Assembly (NCBI RefSeq): GCF_002105155.1 | Contig: NW_019028981.1 | Coordinates: 1 to 64,000, forward strand | Origin: Lobosporangium transversale | Taxonomy: Eukaryota > Mortierellomycota > Mortierellomycetes > Mortierellales > Mortierellaceae | Direction of reading: 5' to 3' | Length of the DNA stretch: 64,000 bases | Notes under the pieces: model-generated | Seen by the model: the letters and a program-made list of their open reading frames with translations, nothing else | The model's database searches: none | Told to the model about the DNA's origin: nothing | Position numbers and translations under genes: made by a program | In this document: positions 12,201 through 24,365 of the stretch, in pieces | Numbering within the stretch: the stretch's first letter is position 1 | Layout of the letters: each line of letters starts with the position of its first letter

Positions 12201-13338
12201 CATTTTCTTCAAAGGGAACTCGAATGTATTCTTGACGGTGATGGTCCAGTAGCTGAATAATCGCCTCTTCTGCGTGCTGATCCACAATTCTATTCAACAC
12301 CCAGAGCTTCCTTGTCTTTTCAAACTCAGGCTCGTGCTCCAGAATGAAACGCACGTTTGATAGTGTCTGGCCAGGACGATGACGAGGAGGCAAATCATTG
12401 CCGAGGATACGGTAGAGGACAATGGACTCCGGATCAATGGTGTCTCCTGCCCTTGGCGGAATACCCTTTCTACCGAGGTCGGAGTTTGATCCATGACTAT
12501 AAGACTGATCCAAATCTGCTTTGTCTGGTTGGTCTGGCGTCTGTTCACCGGAGTGTCTTTCTGAATCATTGTGCCCGCCTTGCTCCTGTTTCCAAGGTTT
12601 ATTCTCTTGATCAGATACCCTTTGATGCTCCAACTCCTTTGCTCTTTGCCTGCTTTTATCGAGAGGGTAGTCGTAATCATAGTCATAATCGTATCTGTGC
12701 CTTTCACGGTTGCTAGAATGGTGTTGAGAGTCGACCGATCGACGGTTCTTCCAGAGTGGAATAGATGGTTGAAGATAAAAGAGCAAAAGGAATGCAATCA
12801 AGGCAAGGATGAGGTAATAGCCCAGAGCCCTCTTGGTGAACAGCCGTTTCCGTAATGAGCGAAGTCTGGATGAGGCTGACGTGGAGGGATAATAGACAAA
12901 CTGTTTATCGACAAGTGCTGAGGGTAGATCACTTGCAGTACTACTATTACTGAGTGAGTGATTATGGCGGGGGGTGAAGGGTGTGGATGATTGTGTTTCA
13001 CTACTGCCATGAACGGAGCCGTTACTTTTACCTCGTACACCCTTGACAAGAGCTGCTGCAGAGGCAGCGACTGCAGCAAGAGTTGAGGATCGGACTGAGG
13101 CTGAGGTGTTGGACGAAGAATAAAAGTTACTGCTACTGAGAGAGTGACCATTAGGGGTAAGAGTATACTCTCGCACGTTGCCGTTGCCATTAACATTGGT
13201 AGGATGGTTGCTCCTTCTGGTATAGGGCGGCGGGTCCTGAGGATGGACCATGCCGGGAAAGAGAGGAGGAGGAGAAGGTGAGGTAGATCTGGAGGACGCT
13301 GCAGAGGAGCGGTAGAAAGCGTTATTAGTGGATGTCAT
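9293..13338 (-). CDS. Type II membrane protein: glycosyltransferase-like domain fused to alginate-lyase-like domain
   Basis: Three exons (12055..13338, 11456..11758, 9293..11344) give 1212 residues, all junctions phase 0. A Ser/Thr-rich cytoplasmic-type N-terminus precedes one membrane segment (about 171-189) and a charged stem. From about 306 comes a glycosyltransferase-like block: VLYRILGNDLPPRHR, LWVLNRIVD, then across the first junction MNN/NGGRNIAIQHGK and WIFAFDGNSFLTK. From about 620 an all-helical region fits the alginate lyase/chondroitin AC lyase fold (LTLAHYFTGNETFARAAANI, then WLEHLVNSPEGI and GDHRSSFMDLHVAALSAI, in the place of the usual NNHG-type catalytic motif). The C-terminal 300 residues include an acidic disordered linker and a conserved-looking helical end. 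Likely Golgi or plasma-membrane polysaccharide modification; the substrate is unknown. The glycosyltransferase assignment is weaker than the lyase one. Confidence 0.7.
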
Positions 13339-13478
13339 CTATGACATGAACGAGAAAATTGTGTGGAGTGCAGCACAGAACAACTAACTCAAGAGATAAA
13401 AGGCTTGATGAGAAAAATGATAAACGAAAGGGATGGGGGAAGTAGAGACGGAGTGAAAAAGTTTCCAACGGAGAAGCA

Positions 13479-13511
<33 letters not shown>

Positions 13512-14240
13512 TAGAGGAAAAAGCAAAGACTGAAGCTGAAGAAAGAGAGTAAAAGATTAAAAGAAGAGAAAGGAATGGGGAGTAATGTTAGCAGCTGACA
13601 GACATTTACATTTAGATTGTAAAAAAAGGGGTGGATGGAATGATGAGAATGAGATGACTTTATATGACCGAGAGAAAAGAGAGAAAATAGGGTCAAAAAT
13701 GGCCAATGTCGCCGTTGTAATATTCTTTTTCTTTGACATCTAAAAATAATGTTTTCGCTTTCTTTTCCTTCTTTTCTTTTCATTGCATTGCACTTTTAGT
13801 GTGTAAATGGGGATGAGGTGCTTTTTTTTTTTTTTTTTTGCAGTGCCCTGTGAAAATTGAATGCATTGGGCACCACTGCAGAAAAAAAAAAAAAAAAAAA
13901 AAAAGTGGCTACAGCTCACTTGAATCAAACTCAAGCCCAACTGTTCCAACTCTTCCTCAACCCCAAAGACGGCGCCTTGATCTCGCCAACTGTTTCTTTT
14001 TCTCTTCTATCATTATCAACCACTGAGGTGGTCTTTATTGTCTCTCCACCTCTTGGTAAACAAAAAAGAAAAAAGAAAAAAAAGAATATACATTATTTAA
14101 TATATATACTTTTTTATACACAGCCATAGACTATACAAGATCAATTGAATGTTTACGTGGCAGTGTGCCAAGTCACAACAGGTTGGCACAGCAGCGGCGC
14201 TGAGGGCTGCAGACGCATAAAAAAGCTTATCTCTTTTTCT

Positions 14241-14273
<33 letters not shown>

Positions 14274-15024
14274 CTGTTTCTTTTGAAAGGGTTCATACTG
14301 GCAGTGCAAAATGGTAGGGATGAGATCATGTCAAGGATGGACTTTTGGAATCAGTGGCAACAACGTGAGCTTTGCCACTCTTAATAATTGCTCAATCTTT
14401 TTTATCTCAAAGTGAATGTGCGCGCAGTATAAAAGCTAACAATCGACGTTAAAAGTAATAATGATAAAAATAAAAAAAAAAAAAGACAAACTGAGATGTG
14501 CAAAGTTTTATCGGGAAAGAGAAAGAGATGATGTCGTTGCCAACTGATGGGATGTGTGTACGTTACTGTTGTAGAGATGATGATATAGGAAACAGTATTA
14601 AGCTCTTTACTTTTTTTTTTTTTTTTTTTTATCAAATTTTTTCTTGTCCAGGTAAGTTGTTAAGAGGAAAGATGGATTAGATACAAGGGAATAGAAAAGC
14701 GAATGATGGTTCTGAAAGAATGTGATGATAGCAGAGAGAAGTGAATAGGGAGAATAAAGGTCAAAAAGTGGAGGAGAGAAGAAAGAAAGAATGGTTCCTG
14801 AAGGGCATGTCAAAATAAAAATAAAAAACTATTTATACAAATGACAAAGTAATTTCTTTCAACCATTGTTCCTTGGCTTTTTTCTTTTTTATCTGCCCTG
14901 TACTACATTCTCTTTCTGATCCATTGGCTTCTCTTTGGACAACATCCAAATCTCACCCAGATGATTCTGTTGTTGCTGCCCATAGAAGAACCTGAATCTA
15001 CTATTCAGTTTCTTCTTCTTTCAT

Positions 15025-15067
<43 letters not shown>

Positions 15068-16363
15068 TTTTTTTTTTTTTTTTTGTTTGATTATTCAATA
15101 TAGACAATGCTTGTAAGCAACGGTTAATAGGTACAAATATACCTCCTTGCTGAAAAGTTATGCACCATGCAATAGACTATTAAACATGATTCATTAATCA
15201 TGAACCATGAGCCATGAGCCATAAACCATGAAAGAACTATTGCTGTTTGATCTGTTTGATCTGTATGGCGATCATTACATCAAATCATCCTCTTTTTTAA
15301 GATACAATAGACAATATACAAAATACTCTATTATTAACTTCTTTTACTTCTTCATCACCAAAAAGAAAAGACATGACAAATGATGACAATACAACAATTG
15401 AGCATAAAATAAGGTACACACTTCATATCCTTTTCCGAAGGGAGAGAAAATCTCCAAACTGAAGCAAAAAAAAAAGAAAAAAAAAAAAAAAATCAAGCAT
15501 GTCTGTTTTCATGAGGCTGTTTTTATGATTGAGAGAATTTTTTTTATTCGCGCACCTGGAGAATAAAAAAAAAAAAAATATTGGAGGTTTGGGTTACCAT
15601 TAATATTGCCATAATTATTTTCAAGGTATTAGTTATGGCATAATAAACTGGGATTATCATATCTAAAAAAATAAAATGCTTTTTTATTTTTTATTTCATA
15701 ATAAGCATAAGCATGGTTGAGGACCCTGTTCAACCTTGTTTTAGTCTCTTTCTGCGCTAAGACTGGATTGCAATGTCTCCGTGCATCATTTGTCATGAGC
15801 TCATCCAAGGTCAAACGGGTAAAACTAAGGTTTTTATATGACCAAAAGAACATTAGAAATCACGTAGTCTTAAAGTTAGTGGCACCTGGTATCGTACCAC
15901 ATAATCATATTTCAATGTCTCAAAGCTTCCCCTGTCTTCACCAATATGGCTTTGACTACATGAATTAAGGCATTTCAAAGAAGCCTTCTTTTCTAGACAT
16001 ACAATCCCTTGAGTCTAGGATATATAATGTGTCGATGGCATAAAATTGCATATCAATATCGAGATTGATGGTAAAGTCTCCAGAGAACATTTGATACTCC
16101 GTAGACATATATATCTCTCTTCAATGAACTAAAGGATTGATACCCATATTTCTTCGCTCTTATTTGACATGTGTACCTGCATTCTTTGGGTCTAATATTC
16201 GGTATATTTCACTACAAGGCTCTTTTTGAAACAATACTTGCATTTCATTGCAATTTTACACGGAAACATACATTTATGAAAATATAAACTAAAGACCTTG
16301 GCCGAAAAGCCAACATAGTTGACATGATGCTGTCACGTGCTCATAAAATGATTGCATAGTATC
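13339..16363. other. Gene-poor 3-kb gap
   Basis: No gene I can support. The first 400 bases are the purine-rich (on this strand) leader/promoter of the minus-strand fusion gene. The rest is AT-rich with many homopolymers: A tracts at about 13481-13509 and 13882-13904, T tracts at about 13821-13839, 14246-14272, 14610-14630 and 15059-15084, and a CT run at about 15029-15058. Short open frames on both strands overlap at 15629-15968 without splice logic or recognisable motifs; they may be a decayed element. Confidence 0.6.
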
Positions 16364-17695
16364 CTAAGGTTTAGTAGACTTTGACATGTCAAAGGTTCCG
16401 TAAGGAGGTGGGTCGCGAGATCCTCCTCCTCTACCACGGGAGCCATACAATCCCTCATCTTGAGCCCGTGCCAATGCTTGTGATCGAACTTGCTCCGCCA
16501 AGGCTTCGTATTCTAACTGTCGCTCGCGTCGACGGCGGGCTTCGTCAATCTCTCGGTCAATATGCTGAGCTTCCAGCAGAGCCCTGACCAATGAAGCCTC
16601 TCCTTCACTCTCGCGCTGGCTCCTCTGCTTGTCAAAGCGGTGGAACAGGACCGTGGCGCCCAATAGACTGACAAGCTATGCCATCCAAGTTAAAGCATGT
16701 TTAATCATCGTAGAAAAAAACATTGACACAGACCTGTTTAGAGAATTTCTGTGGTAAGGTGGTAATGTGGTAATGTTATTATATTACAAAAAACAAACAA
16801 ATAAATAAGCTTACTTCAATACCACCAAGGATTGCCCCAATGACACCAATGGCTTGAAGACTGTCTTGGAAAGCTGTTTGGATATTTTCGCGACATCCTG
16901 CAAAAAAGTGATGATCCAGCGCGCATGTCACGGGGACTGGTCTGTCCAGCACATGCTCAAATCCGCAACATTGAAACTAAGAAAGAGTGTGTGTTACCAA
17001 ATTATAATTAGGTGGATTGGTCGTATAAAAAGTCGGGAAGCTGCTAATGGAGATCCATTCATAGACTTACAAACGACTCAAGGTCTTGAATGACATGGGG
17101 ATCTGACTTATAAACTTGGTCCCAAGCTTTGTCTAGAACCTCAATACCTTGGTTTCTATAGGCGAAAGCGAACGCCCCAACCGTGATTTGTAGGGCAATG
17201 GCAATCAATAAGATCAAAACATGGATCCAGAGGATCCATCGCTTCTCGTTCATAGTACCATAATAACCCAAGAACGAGACAAGCGAGATGGTTGCACCTA
17301 AAACCAAAATCAGATGTGGCAATAGCGTCGATGTCACGAAGACTGCGCCTGGTGCAAAGTAGACAAATGTGCCTATACAGTACATTAATGAAAAAAAATG
17401 GTTATCAAAAATGAGTTGCCCATTGTTACAAGTGATAAAAACAAGCTTTCAAGTCACGATATGACTTCATGACCTCCAGAACCATGATAGCTTACCGACA
17501 CATAGAAGAATCATCCCCACGAGCTATTATTCAAGTTTGTAGAAAGTTTGAATATGAGCCCTACATTTAAGACAAACTTCTGTTTAATTCATTAAAGACA
17601 ACAATGACTCCACTTACCAATGAAAGAAGATTCAGAACCGCAATGGCATTCTGAATTGGACCATACGACCTCGCAGGCCGAACAATAACATACAT
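16364..17695 (-). CDS. Fungal tetraspanin
   Basis: Five exons (17618..17695, 17496..17523, 17072 region: 17071..17372, 16815..16976, 16364..16675) give 293 residues with every junction in phase. Four hydrophobic segments are present: one spanning exons 1-3, one around TLLPHLILVLGATISLVSFL, one around WILWIHVLILLIAIALQITV, and the last spanning exons 4-5. Between the third and fourth lies the extracellular loop with the hallmark CCG motif (FQCCGFE, Cys about 139-140) plus further Cys residues for disulphides. The C-terminal tail is unusual: about 80 residues, strongly charged and Arg/Glu-rich, helical in character, ending in a Gly/Pro segment. Tetraspanins organise membrane microdomains; fungal members such as Pls1 act in polarised growth. 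Exon 2 is only 28 nt. The specific role here is unknown. Confidence 0.85.
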
Positions 17696-17886
17696 GGTTG
17701 CTTTGTTCAATCAATGGAATCGGATATTTATATAATGTTGATGCGTTAATGAAATGCTATGGCGATTGATAAACGTTAATGACAATGAATTGAAGCAATG
17801 GTCATCAGGAGGCCGGAAAAACTCTTGGCTTCCTCCTTGTGCAAGGGCCAACCCGTGACAAAAAGCAAATCAAAGTAGAAACATTT

Positions 17887-19849
17887 TTATTTGGCTATAC
17901 CGCAGTGTGGCTCACGGTCTCCCACAACTGAAAGATAATGCTCTACTATCTCGCGATCCTTTTTCAAATAGAGAGGAATTGAGGTCATCTTCTTGGGATC
18001 AAGGTCAATACAGGTGATTTTGTAAATAAAGTCTTCGTCCTTGACCTTTATCCTTTGACGGTTTTCTTTGAATAAGGGGTCTTGTGTACCTATGCCAGGA
18101 CATCGGTCGCTGTAGAAGAGGTTTATAATAAACAAAAGTCAGCATCAATTAACTTCAAGCGGTGTAGACACACGCTCCTGGTGCTCCTATATGATCATGT
18201 GCGCTCATTACCTTGGAAAATTTGACTCCTTAGAGGCGTTGTCTGCTTCCTTCCTTATTTCATCCGCACGGCAAACAGCAATCAATAGTGAACAATCCTT
18301 CAGAGTCGCTGACAAGAGGAATTCCCGAAGATAGTGCAATTTTAAACTATCAGGAACCGTATTGGGGTCATCCAGATCATCCTCAGGTCCAAACCCAAGG
18401 TTAGAGGCATTATTACTCAAAAAGTCTGCAAGATCCTTAGTCATCATCTCATTCATATCGGTTCGGTACAAGAATGACTCGGCTGTATTCAAAAACTCTT
18501 CCAGCGTAGGTTCCGGAATAGTCCCTACCATGGGACTAGCGAGCTGCGTGTAGAAGCGATGAATTGTCTCTATATCTAAGGAATCCAGCGCCTGTTGAAG
18601 ACGACCAAGCCTCTTGAGTATGGGTGACTGAACAAGGATCCGTGTAAGTACATCTACGAGTGAGATTGGTTTAGAGCTTTCTTCCTTATGGATTAGAGAG
18701 CTGTTTCCCTGCGGCGGTTTCTCTTCAATCGATGTCTTGAATAAACATTTCACCATCATTTCCTTAGTGATAGGCAGCTGCTGCGTCCCATTGATAAAAA
18801 GGCGGAGATTGTTCTGGGGGGTCCGAATTAGTGCATCTAGAGAATCTTGAACCAACGGCTCCACACCCGAAAATAGGTCGATAGGACAGTACTCACTAAG
18901 ACTCGTCCCATGTCCAGATTTCATTTTTAAGTGCTGGTGCATACAGTGACGGCACTTGCGTCGTTTAATGTTCTCATGACGGATAAAAGCCGATTGCGTA
19001 AGAAATCCCCACTTAGGCTAAAGATGACATGTGTTGTCCATAGTCATGTTAGCATTGATACCATGCTGCCAATAATAATAATAATAGTAAATAAAGCATT
19101 TTTTGGCAACTAAGGCCCTTTACTTTGATCTCTACAGCAACTGAAACTTGACTATCAGCTAAATCAATAAATCGAGTGTGGTCCAATGCCAGAAACCCGG
19201 CAGCTTGCGATAAATCAATGACTTTATGCAGTCGCTCCAAAGGTCGTGAAGGCTCGATTGCTTTCGAGAGAGCAGTCAAAAATTCATCAGGAAGCGAGAC
19301 TACAACCTACAGCTCAAGGAAAAATGACAAAAGAAATACATCGAATGAATAAATAAATAGCGCTACCCGGATGCACGCCTTGAGTGGACGGTGGGTCACC
19401 ATACCAATTGGTCGACATATTCCTGTCCAAGAAGCAAGCTAAAGACTTTAGATATAAAAACGGACTCTTGAAGCAAATTCTCTTTTTTATCTGCAAGAAC
19501 GGTTGATAGGGTTTCACTTGAAGTACTTTTTGATGCTTCGCAGATTTTCTGTTGACGATCAGTCTTTCGGAGGCGAAGCATGGTAGTTTTCTAATACCAT
19601 ATGGACAAACAGACACTGTCAGATCGTATTTCAAATAGTGGCCATAGGGTATTCGAAAACCAGGATAACTGTTTGCTCAGTTAATGCCCTGGCATAAATT
19701 GAAACGCAAACCATTTGGCGTTAGCGCAGCCCTCGCCGATTGCTTACAAAGCGAGGATTCGGGCCAATGTATTTCAAGACAAGGTTGGCGTTGCCCTCGG
19801 CTCTGTATTGCCAATGCTCCACATGATATAGTTCGCGCAGCGCCGCCAT
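17887..19849 (-). CDS. IPK1: Inositol-pentakisphosphate 2-kinase
   Basis: Converts inositol 1,3,4,5,6-pentakisphosphate to InsP6 with ATP; InsP6 supports mRNA export and is the precursor of pyrophosphate signals. Five exons (19748..19849, 19405..19590, 19124..19306, 18212..19017, 17887..18109) give 499 residues in perfect phase. Family motifs appear in order: HWQYRAEGNANLVLKYIG (N-terminal nucleotide-binding loop), TTMLRLRK, PKWGFL at about 158, the zinc/Cys-His region KCRHCMHQHLKMKSG, EYCPIDLFSG, TPQNNLRLF at about 223-231, and the C-terminal YKITCIDLDPK with the metal-binding Asp residues near 461 and 463. The start is the first ATG before the GNAN motif. It is divergently arranged with the serine dehydratase gene, 278 bases apart. 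Assignment is firm because every diagnostic motif is present. Confidence 0.93.
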
Positions 19850-20127
19850 AATATAGTTTCCTGTCCTTCAGTCTGTTGAAAAGGATGGGAAAATGGAATG
19901 AATGTAACGAATCAAAGTTTTTTTTTTTACGCCGATGCTCTTGATCTTTTATCGTCAGGGAGTTTTAGTGCATGTAAACAAGGTGCCAATTTGGTGGTGA
20001 ATAAGATTAACAAATATTTCCCACTCTTTGAGCTTTCCTTCATCCTGTTCATCAGACCCATTGCTTTTCAATCCTTTTCTTCCATTCATTGTTTTTTCTG
20101 ATTTCCTCTGACAGAATTGCTGCAGCC
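19850..20127. promoter_or_regulatory. Divergent promoter between IPK1 and serine dehydratase
   Basis: 278 bases separate the two start codons. A short T tract at about 19918-19928 and AT-rich sequence; no clear TATA element on either strand. Confidence 0.5.
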
Positions 20128-21880
20128 ATGACCGCCTCAACTTTGATAGATCAACCTTTGCACAACCCAACGCCTTTATTGCACTCAACTGTGCTTAGTC
20201 GTAAGACACAGACGTAAGATAAGGAATACATCACATTGGCACAAATGCTAATAATTTTTGACCTGCATATCCCACAATTGTTGACATGAAGTTTAAAAAT
20301 TCCACAATTCGTACAGTAATATTTGGCTCAAACTCGAGAACCTGCAACCTAGCGGCTCTTTCAAGATCAGGTAAGAACATAGGCATTTAGTAATTGTTGT
20401 TTAGCTTGATCAAGACTTGATATTTTTATCACATTCACTAAATATGTCTTGCATGGATTCGACGCTGTAGAGGTCTTGGGCACATGTGCCAGAAGGCCGC
20501 TCTGAAGCACGGCTCTAAGACTCGTCTTGTCTCTTCGTCCGGCGGGAATGCTGGCCTTGCTGTGGCCTACGCTGCCCGCCAGCTCGGTATCCAGGCGACG
20601 ATTATTGTTCCTCAAACGTGCAATGCCTTTATGATAAAAAAAATAAAGGAAGAAGGCGCACATGTAGAGATGCATGGTGAGGTATGCCTTTTTGTGCGTG
20701 AGTGAGTCTACACATTCGGCTGTACGTAGTAAGGCTTATTACTAAATATTACTATTGCTACATTTTATCTCAGGCTTGGGATGAGGCTGATTTACGTGCG
20801 AAATCTGTAGTTGCCGATGATCCGCATGCGTAAGTTGAGTCATTTATATAAGAGTTTATTCAAGACTGAATTCTTTTCGATTATTATAGTCAATGACAAG
20901 AGTATTTCGACCTTTTTTTTTTATTTAAAAAAAAAAAAAAATCTGTAGTGTGTACATTCCTCCATTCGATCATCCAGATGTTTGGCAAGGAAATTCAACC
21001 ATGATCACCGAGCTTAAGGCACAGCTTGGGGGAATTGTTCCCGATGCCATTGTTTGCTCTGTAGGCGGAGGGGGAATGATGAATGGGATCATTCTTGGAT
21101 GCCAATCGGTTGGATGGGATAAAGGTACAACATGTTCTGTGTAACGTTGATCCTTACAGAGGAGATATTGTTCTGAAACATTTTTTTTTTTTTTTTTTAA
21201 TAGTTCCTCTTCTTACTGTGGAGACTCATGGATCAAATTCTTTCCAACAATCTGTTTTGGCTGGAGAATTGGTGACTCTTCCAAAGATCACATCCATTGC
21301 TACCACCTTGGGCGCCAAGACCCCCTCCGCTAAATCGCTCGAGCTAAGTCTTGTCCACCCTGTGGTGCCATTCGCTGTGAGTGATGCCATGGCAGCAAGT
21401 GCTTGTTGGCAATTCCTCGGTGAGTCATTATATTCTATTAATTAATCCATGTGACCATGGTTTAGGATGACAGTGGCTAACACTGATTATATTGAATGAT
21501 GCCCTTATGGAACAGATGATCACCGTTTTGCAGTTGAGCCTTCCTGTGGTACTGCACTCTCTATCGCCTATACACCAGCCCTGCTTTCCAACATTTTCCC
21601 TAACCTAAATCAAGATTCGAATGTTGTATTTATTGTCTGTGGTGGATCTAATATTAACTTCGCTCAACTCACAGAATTTAAAGAGATGTTTGGTGCAGAA
21701 GGCCAACAGTCCTCGATCGCTGTCAGAAGTGGGGATCAGATTCTGCTCAAGATGACAACAGATGCTACTGCGTCATCTCAAAAAGCTATCCTTTCCACTA
21801 CCTATAAGCCAGAGCCCAAGGCTGCCAGTGTTGACTCAAACAACGGCGAGACAGCCATAGCTGAAAATGCTTCGAAGTAG
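20128..21880 (+). CDS. CHA1: L-serine/threonine dehydratase (PLP-dependent)
   Basis: Deaminates L-serine (and threonine) to pyruvate (2-oxobutyrate) plus ammonia; cytosolic amino acid catabolism. Seven exons (20128..20213, 20317..20370, 20471..20681, 20774..20829, 20949..21124, 21204..21419, 21516..21880) give 387 residues, all phases matching. The PLP Lys lies at about residue 45 in PSGSFKIRG, split between exons 2 and 3. SSSGGNAGLAVAYAARQLG is the substrate-binding loop; the Gly-rich phosphate-binding loop is CSVGGGGMMNGI; KSLELSLVHPV and VEPSCGTAL follow as in eukaryotic serine dehydratases. No mitochondrial presequence. Length is slightly longer than the usual 320-360 residues because of a 70-residue C-terminal tail without recognised motif. 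The symbol follows the yeast homologue; the paralogue SDL/SDS naming would be equally valid. Confidence 0.92.
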
Positions 21881-22112
21881 GCGTGGGAAGAAAAGCATAA
21901 TTTAAAAAAGAATGTGTTTGTAGATTTCTTTTGCCTATGAAATAAACTTTAGGGCTCGTTTGATATTGACCACGTGACCATGAAGATCTCATAATCAGCA
22001 TCACGTATTTGCCATCCTTTTCGTTAAAATCATTTCATTCTTCCAGTTCAATAAAGGCACAACAACAATTCAACTCATCCTTAGACTAAAAAAACACAAG
22101 GATACAACAGTC

Positions 22113-22713
22113 ATGACATCACCAAGCAGCGGGCTCGACTTGGTCGAAAATCCATCCAGCTTAATCACGAAGCGCAAGATTCAAGAGATGGTGGCACAAA
22201 TTGACCCAAGCGAAAGACTGGAACCTGAAGTGGAAGACGTATGAGCCATGAATTTATGTCAAATATAATTAACAACTGACTTTTATTATATATTGTTATA
22301 TTTACTGACCTTCAAATTTGAACAACCTTTTTGTAGATTTTGTTAGAGCTTGCGGACGAGTTTATCGAGTCAGTTACACAGTTTGCTTGTAAACTCGCTG
22401 TCCATCGAAAATCATCAACTTTAGAAGTTAAAGATGTTCAGCTTCATCTTGGTATGCAAAAGATCACAAAAGGATTATGGAGAGAAAAGGGCATTGGACT
22501 GTTATTGAGCTGTTGGATATGTATTCAATATGCAATAGATTTTAACAATGCGTCATTTCCCTTCTTTTAGAGAGAAACTGGAATATCAGGATCCCAGGAT
22601 TTGCTTCAGAGGAGATCAGGTCTGTAAGAAAGTCAACTGTACCAGCGTCGCATACACAAAAGCTGACTGCCGTGAGCAATGCCAAGGCAGCACAGGCAGC
22701 TTCAGGCAAGTAA
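22113..22713 (+). CDS. TAF12: TFIID/SAGA subunit TAF12
   Basis: Histone-fold subunit of the general transcription factor TFIID (and of SAGA), pairing with TAF4 (or Ada1). Three exons (22113..22238, 22337..22451, 22571..22713) give 127 residues. The whole H2B-like fold is visible: [20 protein letters not shown] (first helix), [20 protein letters not shown] (long central helix), [20 protein letters not shown] (strand and third helix), then [12 protein letters not shown], the typical TAF12 tail. Much shorter than yeast Taf12 (which has a long N-terminal extension) and closer to the length of animal TAF12. Starts 230 bases after the serine dehydratase stop on the same strand. Assignment firm. Confidence 0.94.
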
Positions 22714-22950
22714 CGAATCGCCTCTAGAAGTTCCAGGATTATATAGCATGTCCGCAACCATTAAAAAAAAAAAAAAAAAAATAGTAGTCATTCTGCAGGA
22801 AGGATAGGAAGCAGGCTGTATATTAATATCAATAAAGTAATTCTTTCAGTTTTTCTGTGACGTGATATTCGAATACCCTTTTTTTTTTTTTTTTTTTTTT
22901 TCCCTTTCTCCCTCTCTCTCTTTCTCTTATTAAAGATTTTTTTATTCAAC

Positions 22951-23723
22951 ATGGCAAACAACGATGTCTCGGTTCAGGCTACAACTGCCAGTCCCACGAG
23001 AATGATTACTGTATTCTGCGGTTCATCTCCGTAAGTGCCATTAAGAATGTAGTCATGAGCGACAATGTTCAGGAAAAATAAGTCTCATTCTTTTTTTTTC
23101 TATTGTTACAATATAGGGGGCGTGATCCGGACTATATTAAGATGGCCAAGGGTGTGTGTTGCTTGTCGATTAATTTTGATGGTTAATTAAATATTTCCTC
23201 GCGTATTTAACGTTACTACGTTTGTGTTTCTCAATATTAGAACTTGGTCGCGAGATGTTAAAGAGGAATTATGGGCTTGTCTATGGTAAACATGTGTATC
23301 CTATTTATTGTGTTTTGCGATCGATAAGCATCAATTGATCTTAATATGATAAAACATCCTTTGCCTTAATAATCCACCGCTTAACTTACAAGTCTCCTTC
23401 CTCGTCTTTTATTTCCCAAAGGTGGTGGATCATATGGTCTAATGGGTGCAATCGCTCAGACGATCCATGAAGGGGGTGGAAAGGTTATAGGAATCATTCC
23501 TGGTGCCCTCAAAAAAGTTGAACGCCCAGGTAAACATAAACCTGGTGCTATAAGGATGATGCTTTGTTGTCCTGCTTTTTCCTTCAAGCTAAATTTTTCT
23601 CTTTTTTTTTTTCTTTGGTAACAGAAATTCCGGATGTTGACAATCAGAAAGTTTTTGGTGAGGAAATTATTGTGCAGGACATGCATACTAGAAAAGCGAT
23701 GATGAACAAATTAGTACGTACAG

Positions 23724-23755
<32 letters not shown>

Positions 23756-24251
23756 CGTTCTCATGTAAATGCACACATCGATAATTTATTGATCAGCATG
23801 AAACATTTTTTTTTTAGTCAAGTGGTTTCATCACTATGCCAGGTGGCTACGGCACTATGGAAGAACTTCTAGAAATCACGACCTGGTCCCAGTTAAGCAT
23901 CCATGATAAACCCGTTGTTCTTTTCAACATGAAGGGTTACTTCGAACACTTGCTCAAGTTTATCCAGCACTCTGTTGAAGGTTAGTCCGCAAATGAATTG
24001 ATAAGTGTAGAGATGGGCACGTTTTTTAATTCATCAATAAATTACTAATACCATCCCCTTTATTTATTAATTTATTTACTTTGGAAACTTTTACAGAGAA
24101 ATTTGTCGTCGATTGGAGTGCTGACATTATCGCTGCAGGAACAACTGCGGAAGAGGTGCTTGATAAGCTGGAAGCCTACAAGCCTCCTGTTTCTCGTTAT
24201 GCCTTGAAATGGGACGACACAGATGCTACTCACAAGGAGGATTTCGTTTAA
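22951..24251 (+). CDS. LOG-family nucleotide phosphoribohydrolase (cytokinin-activating type)
   Basis: Seven exons (22951..23030, 23117..23151, 23241..23285, 23422..23529, 23625..23713, 23818..23980, 24097..24251) give 224 residues in phase. Rossmann-like fold with the family signatures FCGSSPG at the N-terminus, [16 protein letters not shown], the catalytic/metal region MHTRKAMM and the hallmark [12 protein letters not shown] split across the sequence as in LONELY GUY enzymes. In plants and some fungi and bacteria the family releases free cytokinin bases from riboside 5'-monophosphates; in other organisms it hydrolyses other nucleotide monophosphates, so the physiological substrate here is not established. 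Exons of 35 and 45 nt are very short. Intron 5 contains a T tract of about 28 nt next to the acceptor region. Confidence 0.92.
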
Positions 24252-24365
24252 TTTTAATTCTTATTAAGGGCGATTTTTAGGGAATAAAAAGCTTAGAACG
24301 AACGAACTGTAATGCTTTTTTTTTTTTGTCATCACTTTGCCATTATACAACCTCTTTTTATAACC

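Noticed and set aside
15629-15968. Overlapping open frames on both strands in the 13.3-16.4 kb gap
   Set aside because: No start context, splice sites or recognisable motif; at most relic DNA.
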